From positions 1-64,000 of the forward strand of contig CASDTX010000029.1 of assembly GCA_949283695.1 (NCBI GenBank): a stretch of 64,000 bases of DNA, read 5' to 3'. Shown piece by piece: positions 8,759 through 17,356 of this stretch. The position numbers were made by a program, and so were the translations under genes. Each line of letters starts with the position of its first letter. Position 1 is the first letter of the stretch. The notes below the pieces were generated by a model, which ran no database searches, was not told the DNA's origin, and saw only the letters and a list, made by a program, of their open reading frames with translations. This DNA comes from an uncultured Eubacteriales bacterium. Its GTDB lineage: Bacteria; Bacillota; Clostridia; Lachnospirales; Lachnospiraceae.

Positions 8759-9226
8759 TCAAAAATCCAGAGCCAGACGGATCAGAGCGATCTGCGCCCT
8801 CTCAAATGTCTGTTCCGTGTCGTCTTCATATGTGATCGTCACGGTTGACTCATCATACCTCGTAAGAATTCCCGTAAATTCCTTCTGGCGGTCAATGGCC
8901 CGGTAAGTCCTGATCTCCACTTCTTCGCCGATGCTCCGCTTGAAATCCTTTTCCTTCTTCAGCGGTCTGCCCAGACCAGGAGAACTCACTTCAAATACAT
9001 AGGAATCTTCAATATAATCTTCCCTGTCAAGGATATCAGAGAACCGCCGGCTGACTGCCTCACAGTCGTCCACAGTAATGCCGCCGGGCTTGTCGATATA
9101 GGCCCGCAGATACCATGTGCCCCCTTCTTTGACATACTCTACATCCACCAGTTCAAACTCAAGCTCTGTCACAATCGGTTCCAGAAGCTGTTCTGTCTTC
9201 TGTTCATATTCCTCTCTTCTTGACAC
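8759..9226 (-). CDS. rimP: Ribosome maturation factor RimP
   Basis: RimP acts in 30S maturation before S12 and S19 join. The 155 residues have the typical layout: helical N-terminus ending LEFELVDVEYVKEGGTWYLRAYID, DCEAVSRRFSDILD, YVFEVSSPGLGRPL near residue 90, and an Sm-like C-domain (EFTGILTRYDESTVTITYED). The start codon is GTG with AAGGAG six bases ahead. It is the first gene of the rimP-nusA-ylxR-ylxQ-infB-rbfA cluster, behind a promoter at 9377-9405 and a leader with a strong hairpin. Confidence 0.96.
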   Translation of the reverse strand: MSRREEYEQKTEQLLEPIVTELEFELVDVEYVKEGGTWYLRAYIDKPGGITVDDCEAVSRRFSDILDREDYIEDSYVFEVSSPGLGRPLKKEKDFKRSIGEEVEIRTYRAIDRQKEFTGILTRYDESTVTITYEDDTEQTFERAQIALIRLALDF

Positions 9227-9321
9227 GCTGCACTCCTTCTCCTTTCCTTCTTTGATCCGGGCGGTTCAAGGTTCCGCCGCTTTGCATCTCTGTGTACATT
9301 TACGGAAATCCACATCAACAA

Positions 9322-9349
9322 AGAAGAGTGAACTCTCGTTCACTCTTCT
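9322..9349 (-). promoter_or_regulatory. Hairpin in the rimP-nusA leader
   Basis: A perfect 11-bp stem with a 6-nt loop, followed on the minus strand by a weak T-rich run (TTGTT). It lies downstream of the candidate promoter 9377-9405 and about 95 nt before rimP. It could be an attenuator of the operon or the terminator of the preceding topoisomerase gene. Confidence 0.5.
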
Positions 9350-9376
9350 GCCGGATTCCTTATGTAACTATAAGGA

Positions 9377-9405
9377 ACTGTATCACCTTTTTCCAGATAA
9401 ATCAA
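9377..9405 (-). promoter_or_regulatory. Candidate promoter of the rimP-nusA-infB operon
   Basis: TTGATT (9400-9405), 17 bp, TACAGT (9377-9382) on the minus strand, with TG one base before the -10 (extended -10). The hexamers are imperfect, so it is moderate evidence only. Confidence 0.5.
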
Positions 9406-9433
9406 GTACTTTATGAAAATTTTGTGTAACCGT

Positions 9434-11674
9434 TCACCGTGATTTGATCCCGGTACCATCCCTTCTCGCCAGTTTCAGTCTGTTTAAGCTTACTTCCCGG
9501 CCGCCGAAAACAGCCTTCGCCTCCGTGCCTTCTTCGAAAAGCCAGACCTGCTCCAGCTCGTCCTTCTTCTGCAGGCGGATTCCTCTTACGCCCACAGCCG
9601 CCTTCTTCTTCACCGGCACCTCTGCGGCCGGGAACCGCAGGAAATATCCGTTCTTCGTCTGCAGCACCACGTTCAGGCTGTCCGTGATCACCTGCACACA
9701 GATCAGCCGGTCTCCTTCCTGGAGTTTGGCCGCGGCCACCGTGCGCTTGGAAACCTGGAACTCGCTTCCTTCCACCTTCTTCACCATTCCCTGAGCCGTG
9801 GCGAACAGAAGGCGGGCGAACCGCATCTGCTCCGAGTCACAGACCATCACAATCTGTTCCTCACTGCTGGAATAATTGCTGACATTGTCAACCGGGGTTC
9901 CCTTGTCTCTGAATTTCCCGTATGGCAGATCCAGAACCCGCACCTGGTGCATCCTGCCCGTGTCCGTAAAGATACAGAGCCTTCCCGTATTCAGACAGGG
10001 AACCACGTACTTATTCTCACTGTCCGCAGCTTCTTTGTTTCTCTCATAGACTGAGAGATCCACGGTTCTGGCATACCCGAACCGATCCATGAGGAAGACC
10101 ACTTCCTGCTCCTCGATCTTCTTCTCCTCGAAGACCGCTTCCTCCGCATTCTCCACCACGGTACGGCGTTTTCTGCCGTATTCCTTCTTATAAGAATCCA
10201 GTTCTTCTATGATCACGCCGGCCATGGAATCATAATGATTCAGAATATCCTCATAGCGGGCAATATTCTTCAGTGTCTGCTCATGCTCTGCACGAAGCGC
10301 CTCGACTTCCAGGCCGATGAGCCGGTACAGACGCATCTCCAGGATGGCCGTGGCCTGACGCTCTGTAAACCGCAGCATGGAAGCCATCTTCCGGGAGATC
10401 TTGGATTTGAATGTGATATTGTCAGTCACACCATTTACCAGACAGGCTCTTGCATCCTTGACAGACTTGCTGCCTCTTAAGATCTCAATAATCAGGTCAA
10501 TGACATCGCAGGCCTTGATCAGCCCTTCCTGCACTTCACGCTTCTCCTGCTCCTTCTTCAGCAGGGTCGTGTACTTTCTGGTCGCCAGTTCGAACTGGAA
10601 GTCCACGTGATGTTCAATGATCTGTTTCAGTCCCAGAGTCTCCGGCCGGCCGTCTGCCACTGCCAGCATGTTCACCCCGAACGTGTCTTCCAGGCGGGTC
10701 TTCTTATAGAGCATATTCTTGAGATTTTCCGCATCTGCCCCACGTTTGAGCTCCAGAACGATCCGGATTCCTTCCTTGGAGGACTGGTTGGAAATATCCA
10801 CGATATCCGTGGTCTTCTTCGTCTCCACCAGATTCGCCACGTCGTTCAGGAACTTGGAAATCCCAGTGCCGATCATCGGATAGGGAATCTCACTGATCAC
10901 GAGCTGCTTCTTTCCGCCTTTGAGCTCTTCTGTCTCCACTTTGCCGCGGATCTTGATCTTCCCCTGGCCAGTCTCATAAATGTTCACAAGATCGTCTTTA
11001 TTCACGATGATCCCGCCCGTGGGGAAGTCCGGCCCCTTGATATATTTCATCAGCTGCCTGGTGGTCACGGCGTCGTTTTTGATATATGCTTTGACCGCGT
11101 CTATCACTTCTCCCAGATTATGCGTAGGGATACTGGTAGCCATCCCCACGGCGATTCCCTCCGCGCCGTTGATCAGGATGTTCGGCACCCGCACGGGAAG
11201 AACCAGAGGCTCCTTCTCCGTCTCGTCAAAGTTGGGCCCGAAATCCACCACGTCCTTGTCCAGGTCTCCCAGACAGACTTCCTGTGTAAATTTCGTAAGT
11301 CTGGCTTCCGTATAACGCATGGCCGCTGCGCCGTCCCCCTCGATGGAACCGAAGTTTCCGTGCCCGTCCACCAGGATCTGCCCTTTCTTGAACTCCTGTG
11401 CCATCACCACAAGGGCCTCATAGATCGAGCTGTCCCCGTGGGGATGATACTTACCCATGGTATCCCCTACGATACGGGCGCATTTCCTGTAGGGTCTGTC
11501 ATAGCGGATCCCCAGCTCGTACATATCATAGAGCGTTCGCCTCTGCACCGGCTTCAATCCGTCCCTCACGTCCGGCAGGGCACGGGCAATGATCACGCTC
11601 ATCGCATAATCAATGTATGATTTCTTCATAAGTTCCGAGTACTCGGTTCTTATGATCTGTGATTCACTGTTCAT
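9434..11674 (-). CDS. parC: Type IIA topoisomerase, subunit A (topoisomerase IV ParC type)
   Basis: The breakage-reunion subunit of a type IIA topoisomerase. Seen: YAMSVIIARALPDVRDGLKPVQRRTLYDMYELG, GKYHPHGDSSIYEALV (quinolone-determining region, with two serines), and the catalytic tyrosine in AAAMRYTEARLTKF near residue 122. A long coiled coil (around residues 430-500) and a beta-pinwheel C-terminus follow. I see no canonical GyrA box (QRRGGKG-like), only VKKKAAVGVRGIRL, which favours decatenating topoisomerase IV over gyrase. 746 residues. The ATG at 11674 follows GGAG by about seven bases. It is 54 bp downstream of its ATPase partner. Gyrase A is the alternative label; a genome-wide check for a second pair would settle it. 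Confidence 0.85.
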   Translation of the reverse strand: MNSESQIIRTEYSELMKKSYIDYAMSVIIARALPDVRDGLKPVQRRTLYDMYELGIRYDRPYRKCARIVGDTMGKYHPHGDSSIYEALVVMAQEFKKGQILVDGHGNFGSIEGDGAAAMRYTEARLTKFTQEVCLGDLDKDVVDFGPNFDETEKEPLVLPVRVPNILINGAEGIAVGMATSIPTHNLGEVIDAVKAYIKNDAVTTRQLMKYIKGPDFPTGGIIVNKDDLVNIYETGQGKIKIRGKVETEELKGGKKQLVISEIPYPMIGTGISKFLNDVANLVETKKTTDIVDISNQSSKEGIRIVLELKRGADAENLKNMLYKKTRLEDTFGVNMLAVADGRPETLGLKQIIEHHVDFQFELATRKYTTLLKKEQEKREVQEGLIKACDVIDLIIEILRGSKSVKDARACLVNGVTDNITFKSKISRKMASMLRFTERQATAILEMRLYRLIGLEVEALRAEHEQTLKNIARYEDILNHYDSMAGVIIEELDSYKKEYGRKRRTVVENAEEAVFEEKKIEEQEVVFLMDRFGYARTVDLSVYERNKEAADSENKYVVPCLNTGRLCIFTDTGRMHQVRVLDLPYGKFRDKGTPVDNVSNYSSSEEQIVMVCDSEQMRFARLLFATAQGMVKKVEGSEFQVSKRTVAAAKLQEGDRLICVQVITDSLNVVLQTKNGYFLRFPAAEVPVKKKAAVGVRGIRLQKKDELEQVWLFEEGTEAKAVFGGREVSLNRLKLARRDGTGIKSR

Positions 11675-11728
11675 GTTCTGTCTCCTTTGTCACGCCGGCG
11701 GTTCCCGGTCCGGGCCGCCGCGCGGTAC

Positions 11729-13651
11729 CTAAATATCCAGCTCTGCCTCTGTCGCGTTCTCGTAGATGAACGCCCGTCTGGGAGGCACTTCCGTCCCCAT
11801 CAGCATCTCCGTCACGCTGGAAGCCATCCTGGCGTCCTCGATCTCCACCAGCTTCAGGAGCCGGCGCTCCGGATCCAAAGTTGTCTCCCAGAGCTGCTCC
11901 GCATCCATCTCGCCCAGACCTTTATATCTCTGAAGGGTGAATGGCCCGGAGTGGGTCTTCCGATACTTCTCCAGCGCTTTATCGTCGTAGAGGTATTCTT
12001 CCTTTCCGTTCTTGGGCATCGCTTTATAAAGAGGCGGCATAGCGATATACACATGTCCCTCATAGATCAGCTCTGGCATGAACCGGTAGAACAGAGTCAG
12101 CAGAAGGGTGGAAATATGGGCGCCGTCCACATCCGCGTCTGCCATAATAATAATCTTGTCATACCGCAGTTTCGTTATATCAAAATCATTGCCGTACCCT
12201 TCCGAAAATCCGCACCCGAAGGCATTGATCATGGTCTTGATCTCCGCGTTGGCCAGAATCTTGTCAATGCTTGCCTTCTCCACATTCAGGATCTTCCCCC
12301 GGATCGGAAGGATTGCCTGGAAGTTCCGGTTTCTGGCCGTCTTCGCCGATCCGCCGGCAGAGTCCCCCTCTACGATAAAGATCTCGCACTGCCGGGGATC
12401 CCGGCTCTCGCAGTTGGCCAGCTTTCCATTGCTGTCGAAGGAATACTTCTGCTTGGTCAGGAGATTGGTCTTTGCCTTTTCTTCCGTCTTCCTGATCTTC
12501 GCCGCCTTCTCTGCGCTGGAAAGTACGGTCTTCAGGGTATCCAGATTCCGGTCGAAGTAGCGGACGATCTCCTCTCCCGTCACCTTGCCCACCGCTTTCG
12601 CCGCGTCCGGGTTGTCCAGCTTCGTCTTCGTCTGGCCCTCGAACCTGGGGTCCGGATGCTTGATGGAGATGATCGCCGTCATTCCGTTTCGGATATCCGC
12701 CCCGGTAAAGTTGGCATCCTTCTCCTTCAGGATCCCAAGTTCCCTCGCATACTGATTCATGACCGTAGTAAACGTGGTTTTAAATCCGGTCAGGTGAGTG
12801 CCTCCCTCGGCATTATAGATGTTATTGCAGAATCCCAGTACATTTTCATGAAATTCGTTTACATACTGAAGTGCGGCCTCCACCTCGATATTGTCGGCTT
12901 CTCCTTTGAAATAAACCGGCTCATGAAGCACCTCTTTCTTCTGATTCAGATCCCGGATAAATCCCAGAATCCCGTCCGGTTCATGGTAGACGAGATGTTC
13001 CGGCTCCTCCAGCCGGTTATCGTCGAAGATAATTGTAAGATTCGGGTTCAGGTAAGCCGTCTCATGCAGCCTGCTTTTGATCTCATCCGCCCGGAACCAG
13101 GTCTTCTCGAATATCGTGTCATCCGGCAGGAAGTTCACCGTTGTCCCTGTCTTCCTCGTCTTCCCGATCCTGGGGAGAAGCCCGTCCTCCAGCTCAATCA
13201 CCGGCACTCCGCGCTCATAGCGGTCGTGGTGAATATAGCCGTCACGGCTGATTTTCACATCCATCCAGGCTGAGAGCGCGTTCACCACGGAAGAGCCCAC
13301 GCCGTGCAGACCGCCGCTTGTCTTATATGCAGAGTCGTCGAACTTCCCGCCTGCGTGAAGGGTCGTGTACACAAGCCGGGCGGCGGAAACTCCCTTCTGA
13401 TGCATGTCAACCGGAACTCCGCGTCCGTTATCAGATATGGTGGCAGACCCGTCCTTCTCCAGCGCCACATGGATCTCAGAACAGAACCCTGCCAGATGCT
13501 CATCCACAGAGTTATCCATCATCTCATAGATCAGATGGTTCAGCCCCTTTGTAGATACACTGCCGATATACATGCCCGGGCGCTTCCTGACCGCTTCCAG
13601 TCCTTCCAGTACCGCGATGCTCCCTGCATCGTATGTATTCTTACCTGCCAT
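11729..13651 (-). CDS. parE: Type IIA topoisomerase, ATPase subunit B (topoisomerase IV ParE type)
   Basis: The GHKL ATPase/TOPRIM subunit. ATP site: LEAVRKRPGMYIGS, DNSVDEHLAG, ISDNGRGVPVDMH and the GGLHGVGSSVVNALS lid. The TOPRIM domain has EGDSAGGSAKTARNRNFQ and IMADADVDGAHIS. The C-terminal PLYKAMPK and RYKGLGEMDAEQLWETT are intact. The TOPRIM stretch AKTARNRNFQ departs from the usual AKQGRDRxxQ, a local oddity at a drug-contact loop. The start is the ATG at 13651 with AAAGGAG eight bases ahead; the frame continues 28 codons upstream, but those lie before the promoter's start. About 640 residues, cotranscribed with the A subunit. Confidence 0.86.
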   Translation of the reverse strand: MAGKNTYDAGSIAVLEGLEAVRKRPGMYIGSVSTKGLNHLIYEMMDNSVDEHLAGFCSEIHVALEKDGSATISDNGRGVPVDMHQKGVSAARLVYTTLHAGGKFDDSAYKTSGGLHGVGSSVVNALSAWMDVKISRDGYIHHDRYERGVPVIELEDGLLPRIGKTRKTGTTVNFLPDDTIFEKTWFRADEIKSRLHETAYLNPNLTIIFDDNRLEEPEHLVYHEPDGILGFIRDLNQKKEVLHEPVYFKGEADNIEVEAALQYVNEFHENVLGFCNNIYNAEGGTHLTGFKTTFTTVMNQYARELGILKEKDANFTGADIRNGMTAIISIKHPDPRFEGQTKTKLDNPDAAKAVGKVTGEEIVRYFDRNLDTLKTVLSSAEKAAKIRKTEEKAKTNLLTKQKYSFDSNGKLANCESRDPRQCEIFIVEGDSAGGSAKTARNRNFQAILPIRGKILNVEKASIDKILANAEIKTMINAFGCGFSEGYGNDFDITKLRYDKIIIMADADVDGAHISTLLLTLFYRFMPELIYEGHVYIAMPPLYKAMPKNGKEEYLYDDKALEKYRKTHSGPFTLQRYKGLGEMDAEQLWETTLDPERRLLKLVEIEDARMASSVTEMLMGTEVPPRRAFIYENATEAELDI

Positions 13652-13706
13652 TTGCCTTACTCCTTTTCGTCTGTGCTCCGCGTCAGCGCAGAGCAGTCCA
13701 GTGAAT

Positions 13707-13735
13707 ACTATATCATCTGGCCTGGAGATTTTCAA
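13707..13735 (-). promoter_or_regulatory. Sigma-A-type promoter of the parE-parC operon
   Basis: TTGAAA (13730-13735), 17 bp, TATAGT (13707-13712) on the minus strand. The -35 overlaps the spoIIP stop codon, so the topoisomerase pair is separated from the sporulation genes at this point. Confidence 0.75.
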
Positions 13736-14922
13736 TCACTTTTCAAGATCACATGGGCCAGGGTATCCGCCAGAACCTCCATGGCATTCATCATCTCTTC
13801 CACCGTGTTCGTCTGCGCCCCTGCTTCAATGAGCAGTGATTTCGGCAGCAGATGCAGATTGTAGCGGTAGGCCCGCAGATAAATATGCCGCACAAATCCC
13901 GGATACATGGATTCTGAGGCGAGCTGCATCTGCAGGGAAAACGCCAGATTGTCCTGGATGTATGGATTATAGAGATAGTCAATATCTCCGTTGGTCCGGG
14001 AACGGCTCAGCCCGTTGAAATACATGATCTTTGCCGTTGGTTTCCCGTTGATCTCGGTCACCAGATGAGTGCCCTCTGCCACGCCGTCTCTGTGCAGATC
14101 GATGGCCACCTCCAGGGTTGGATTGGCCTCGATCAGAGGGCGCACAGAAGCCTCTGCGTTCTCGTAGGCATTGCTCCGGTCAAGCTGGCCGTTAATAATA
14201 TCATAGACTCCCGTGTCATGGATCGTTTCAATTCCTTTCTCATTTAAAAGCCGGGTCAGATAATCGCCCACTCCCAGAATACTTGTGGCCGGATCTCCCG
14301 GAGTCGAATCCGCGAACTCTTCCTGGGAATGCGTATGGAAAATCAATACTTTCGGTCCCCCTGTGGTATTGTCGATCTTCATGCTCCGGCCAAGAAGATC
14401 ATCTGCGTTGAGCTGCTCCGGCCCGATCATGGTGGAGCTGTCCACTGTATAAAAGTTGCTGAGAAGATAGTCGAAATCTCTTAATTTCTCAATGGACATA
14501 TCCACCGTGGGCGCAGCTGTCTGCGCCGCTGTCTCCGACTCGTCCGGTTCGCCGATCAGATTCCCGTTCTCATCCACTGCATTTTCATCATTCGCCTGGG
14601 CTTCCAGGATCTTCCCCAGAGTCTCTTCATCCTCAATAGAAACGCCTCCGGACGCATGATCTTCCACATAGCTGACCAGAGGGAGCCAGGCCAGCGCCCT
14701 CTCCCGCACCCACTCGGAGATCCCCTGATCCGGCGTGCGGTTCAGGTAAGACAGTCCCGGCATGTACATCTCCTCTGCATTCTTCAAGAGCTCCTTCTGG
14801 AAACGATACCGCCAGTTCTCCCCGAATCCTTCTGCCCCGATCCACGTGATGCAGACAGCCAGAAGAACTGTGTATGCCGTCATTTTCGTCTGTCGTAAAT
14901 TCCTGCGTTTCCATTGTTCCAT
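13732..14922 (-). CDS. spoIIP: Stage II sporulation protein P
   Basis: SpoIIP is a membrane-anchored peptidoglycan amidase/endopeptidase that works with SpoIID and SpoIIM in septal thinning and engulfment. After a basic start (EQWKRRNLRQTKM) there is one membrane segment (TAYTVLLAVCITWIGAEGF), then a variable region with an acidic stretch around residues 95-125. The catalytic domain follows: KVLIFHTHSQEEF (first metal His), VAIDLHRDGVAE, and SLLIEAGAQTNTVEEM near the C-terminus. 396 residues. It follows gpr by about 60 bp, the same gpr-spoIIP order as in Bacillus. The upstream gap is too short to call a separate sporulation promoter with confidence. Confidence 0.95.
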   Translation of the reverse strand: MEQWKRRNLRQTKMTAYTVLLAVCITWIGAEGFGENWRYRFQKELLKNAEEMYMPGLSYLNRTPDQGISEWVRERALAWLPLVSYVEDHASGGVSIEDEETLGKILEAQANDENAVDENGNLIGEPDESETAAQTAAPTVDMSIEKLRDFDYLLSNFYTVDSSTMIGPEQLNADDLLGRSMKIDNTTGGPKVLIFHTHSQEEFADSTPGDPATSILGVGDYLTRLLNEKGIETIHDTGVYDIINGQLDRSNAYENAEASVRPLIEANPTLEVAIDLHRDGVAEGTHLVTEINGKPTAKIMYFNGLSRSRTNGDIDYLYNPYIQDNLAFSLQMQLASESMYPGFVRHIYLRAYRYNLHLLPKSLLIEAGAQTNTVEEMMNAMEVLADTLAHVILKSD

Positions 14923-14982
14923 ACCAAAGCCGCATTCCTTTCCGGATCATTCTTCTGAAATTCTATTCCTTCCGGCCCGGAC

Positions 14983-16038
14983 TTATGCCACAGGTTCTTC
15001 TGACGGACTGTTGATAAAGAGCATGTTGATGGCCTCGGAAATGGTATGGCTGATCTGATGAATCATCTCGTCCACATCTTTCGGCGTGACGAACATTCCA
15101 TTCAAATGCGGAGCGATCAGTTCCCGGATGAATTCATACTTTTCTCCCGCGCTGTAAGAGCGAAGCACCTCGCCGGTCCCCTTCAGAGAATCCGAATTCT
15201 CCAGCGCCCGGATGAAGTTCTCCATCGTGTCATTGACAATCGTCGCCGCATCCACAACTGTGGGAACCCCGATCCCGATCACAGGGACGCCCAGGGATTC
15301 CTCGGTCATCCCGATCCGGTGATTCCCCACTCCGGAGCCGGGATGAATCCCGGTGTCCGCGATCTGGACCGTCCGGTTCAGCCTTCTGCTGCTGCGGGCC
15401 GCCAGCGCATCCACCGCGATCACAAGATCCGGATGGGTCTCATTCACGATCCCGCGGACGATCTCCGCGCTCTCCATCCCGGTCTGCCCCATCACCCCCG
15501 GCACGATGGCGCTGACAATGTCCGCGTTCTCCATGCCCATGGCATACTTCCCATATTCTCTGACAATGTGCCGGGTTACATTGAGATGATCCGCCACATA
15601 AGGTCCCAGTGCGTCCGGGGTCACGGCCCGGTTCCCAAGTCCCACCACCAGAACCGAGAGATCGCCGTCCTCTGCCAAGTGATCGCCGTCCTCTGACTTG
15701 GCCCCGCCGGGGCCCTCTGTTCCTTTGACGGTCTTGCCCTCCCAGTGTTTCTCAACCAGTTCCCGGATATAGCCGCTCAGCCGGGCCGCGATTTCCATCT
15801 GCCGCTCTTCATCGGGCACAGCAAGATCCGGTGTCTCCAGAGTGAGATAGGTTCCCACAGGCTTTCCCATGGCCTTCGCTCCGTTCTCAGTCTCAATCTC
15901 CACCCGGGTCACTTTCAGTTCCAGTGTTTCGTCATAACTCTCTTCCAGCACAACGCCTGAGATTTCTACGTTATCGGATTCGAACCGCTCCTTCTCCTCG
16001 AGAGCCAGATCTGTCCGCACACTGTAATTCTTTACCAT
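14983..16038 (-). CDS. gpr: GPR spore germination endopeptidase
   Basis: GPR is made as an inactive zymogen in the forespore and cleaves small acid-soluble spore proteins during germination (family A25). The N-terminal SVRTDLALEEKERF resembles the SASP cleavage site and marks the autoprocessing region. The core has VLVVGLGNRAVTPDALGP, DLVIAVDALAARSSRRLNRTVQIADTGIHPGSGVGNHR, and VPVIGIGVPTVVDA. Between about residues 110 and 125 there is a short insertion, SEDGDHLAEDGDL, encoded by a 21-nt tandem duplication (around 15661-15702). 351 residues. The ATG at 16038 follows GAGG by seven bases. It is divergent from rpsT, the arrangement known in Bacillus. Confidence 0.95.
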   Translation of the reverse strand: MVKNYSVRTDLALEEKERFESDNVEISGVVLEESYDETLELKVTRVEIETENGAKAMGKPVGTYLTLETPDLAVPDEERQMEIAARLSGYIRELVEKHWEGKTVKGTEGPGGAKSEDGDHLAEDGDLSVLVVGLGNRAVTPDALGPYVADHLNVTRHIVREYGKYAMGMENADIVSAIVPGVMGQTGMESAEIVRGIVNETHPDLVIAVDALAARSSRRLNRTVQIADTGIHPGSGVGNHRIGMTEESLGVPVIGIGVPTVVDAATIVNDTMENFIRALENSDSLKGTGEVLRSYSAGEKYEFIRELIAPHLNGMFVTPKDVDEMIHQISHTISEAINMLFINSPSEEPVA

Positions 16039-16135
16039 GTCCCATCCTCACTTTCCTCGGTTTCATTTAAACAGGAACCTCACAGAAGGTTCTCGTTCAC
16101 AGAATCAGTTTTTGCAGTATTTCTTAAATTATGTA

Positions 16136-16164
16136 TTGACAACCCCTTCCAGTTGGCATAAAAT
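16136..16164 (+). promoter_or_regulatory. Sigma-A-type promoter of rpsT
   Basis: Perfect TTGACA (16136-16141), 17 bp, TAAAAT (16159-16164). Start near 16171 gives a leader of about 88 nt before the TTG start of rpsT. Confidence 0.8.
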
Positions 16165-16258
16165 AAACGAGTATGTTCCAGCGGAGCGTCCGTGTCCGAA
16201 TTCGCCGGAATACATGATCCACAATTTGAATTTGATGATATATTTGGAGGTGTACAGA

Positions 16259-16522
16259 TTGGCTAACATTAAGTCTGCTAAGAAAAGAATTTTAGTAAAC
16301 GAGACAAAGGCTGCAAGAAACAAAGCGATCAAGTCTAAAGTGAAAACGGCTGTGAAGAAAGTTGATGCCGCAATCGCACAGAAAGACGCAGAGGCTGCTA
16401 AGACAGCACTTCAGGCAGCGATCGTCGAGATCTCAAAGGCAGGAAGCAAGGGTGTTTATCACAAGAAGACTGTTTCCAGAAAGATCTCCCGTCTGTCAAA
16501 AGCTGTAAACAGCATCGCTTAA
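16259..16522 (+). CDS. rpsT: 30S ribosomal protein S20
   Basis: S20 binds 16S rRNA at the base of the small subunit. The protein (ANIKSAKKRILVNETKAARN ... KGVYHKKTVSRKISRLSKAVNSIA) is 87 residues, exactly S20-like. The start is a TTG at 16259: GGAGG (16246-16250) lies eight bases before it, and the mature S20 begins ANIKSAKKR. The longer frame extending upstream crosses the promoter and cannot be translated from it. A rare start codon on rpsT is also known in E. coli (UUG), where it takes part in autoregulation; the same is possible here. It has its own promoter and terminator, and it is the only plus-strand gene in the first 30 kb. Confidence 0.97.
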   Translation: MANIKSAKKRILVNETKAARNKAIKSKVKTAVKKVDAAIAQKDAEAAKTALQAAIVEISKAGSKGVYHKKTVSRKISRLSKAVNSIA

Positions 16523-16539
16523 TCACATAGAATTAGCAA

Positions 16540-16574
16540 CAGGCATCCGCACCGTCAGGCGGATGCCTGTTTTT
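16540..16574 (+). terminator. Rho-independent terminator of rpsT
   Basis: An 11-bp perfect stem (16540-16550 with 16559-16569, 8-nt loop) is followed by five T residues. Confidence 0.9.
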
Positions 16575-16595
16575 GTCTGACCTGTTTTTCTCTAA

Positions 16596-16621
16596 TCAGA
16601 GTTTTGCATCAGAGTTTTGCA
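16596..16621. repeat. 13-bp tandem duplication at a gene end
   Basis: Two exact copies of TCAGAGTTTTGCA sit side by side. The second copy contains the last codons and stop of the minus-strand phosphoribosyltransferase gene; the first lies just beyond the stop. Confidence 0.85.
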
Positions 16622-17250
16622 TATCCGAAACTGTTGATGATCCCGTCCAGTCTCACGCCCTCTCTGCACAAGGGGCATTCATGCGTGCTGTATACATGGT
16701 AATCCGGAAGATCTGAGCTTGTGAAAATCGTCTTAACCTCCATCCCCGCCACCTTTGAAATCGCACTGAACACTGCACAGATGCCGCACACGGTTCCTCC
16801 GTAATAAATCACGGACTCAATGGCCTGCATCGTCAGCGTGCCTGTTGCCATAGAATCGGTCAGTATGAGAACCTGTTTTCCCTCGATCATCCTCTGACTG
16901 TTCTCCCGGAAGAGGATCTGTCCTGTAAAATCAAACTCCGGCGTAACCACAGAAATGTTATTTCCCGCACTCATGGACATATTGGACGTATCCGACAGAA
17001 ACTCTGCCATGAACGTACCGATTACTTCCGTATTCTTCAGGCAGACAATGGTATCCACCATGGTGTTCGTCAAGTACTCCGCCGCAAGCGTCCGCGCTGT
17101 CTCTCTTGCATTATTATGTCTGGTCTTCACGGTAGACATATCAATATACGTGTTGACATGAGAATTCTTTGTCGCGAAATGACCGCTCAGCATCTTAATG
17201 CGCGCTTTCGGGTTCTTTGTTGACCGCAGGTTCACGAATCTTTCATCCAT
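16609..17250 (-). CDS. PRTase-fold protein, orotate phosphoribosyltransferase-like
   Basis: A type I phosphoribosyltransferase fold of about 213 residues. The PRPP-binding loop is recognisable as QVLILTDSMATGTLTMQAI near residue 140, though the usual acidic pair (DDxxxTG) is changed to TDSMATG. An earlier VVxxxxG-type strand and a conserved C-terminal HECPLCREGVRLDGIINSFGYAKL with a CPLC pair are present. Proteins like this are often named orotate phosphoribosyltransferase in Clostridia, but no other pyrE-like context is nearby, so the substrate is open. Start: ATG at 17250 with GGGAGA eight bases ahead; eight earlier codons carry that SD. Ends in a 13-bp tandem duplication. Confidence 0.75.
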   Translation of the reverse strand: MDERFVNLRSTKNPKARIKMLSGHFATKNSHVNTYIDMSTVKTRHNNARETARTLAAEYLTNTMVDTIVCLKNTEVIGTFMAEFLSDTSNMSMSAGNNISVVTPEFDFTGQILFRENSQRMIEGKQVLILTDSMATGTLTMQAIESVIYYGGTVCGICAVFSAISKVAGMEVKTIFTSSDLPDYHVYSTHECPLCREGVRLDGIINSFGYAKL

Positions 17251-17356
17251 ACTCTTCTCTCCCTTCTGTTTCAAGTTCTGCCGTTCTTTCCTGTTTCTAA
17301 CAAGATTTTATCACACCGCGGGAGAAAAAGCAGTAACTATTTTGCGTGCGCTGCAG

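Noticed and set aside
11687-13273. 528-codon plus-strand frame opposite parE
   Set aside because: Shadow of the topoisomerase B gene; no family features and no promoter.
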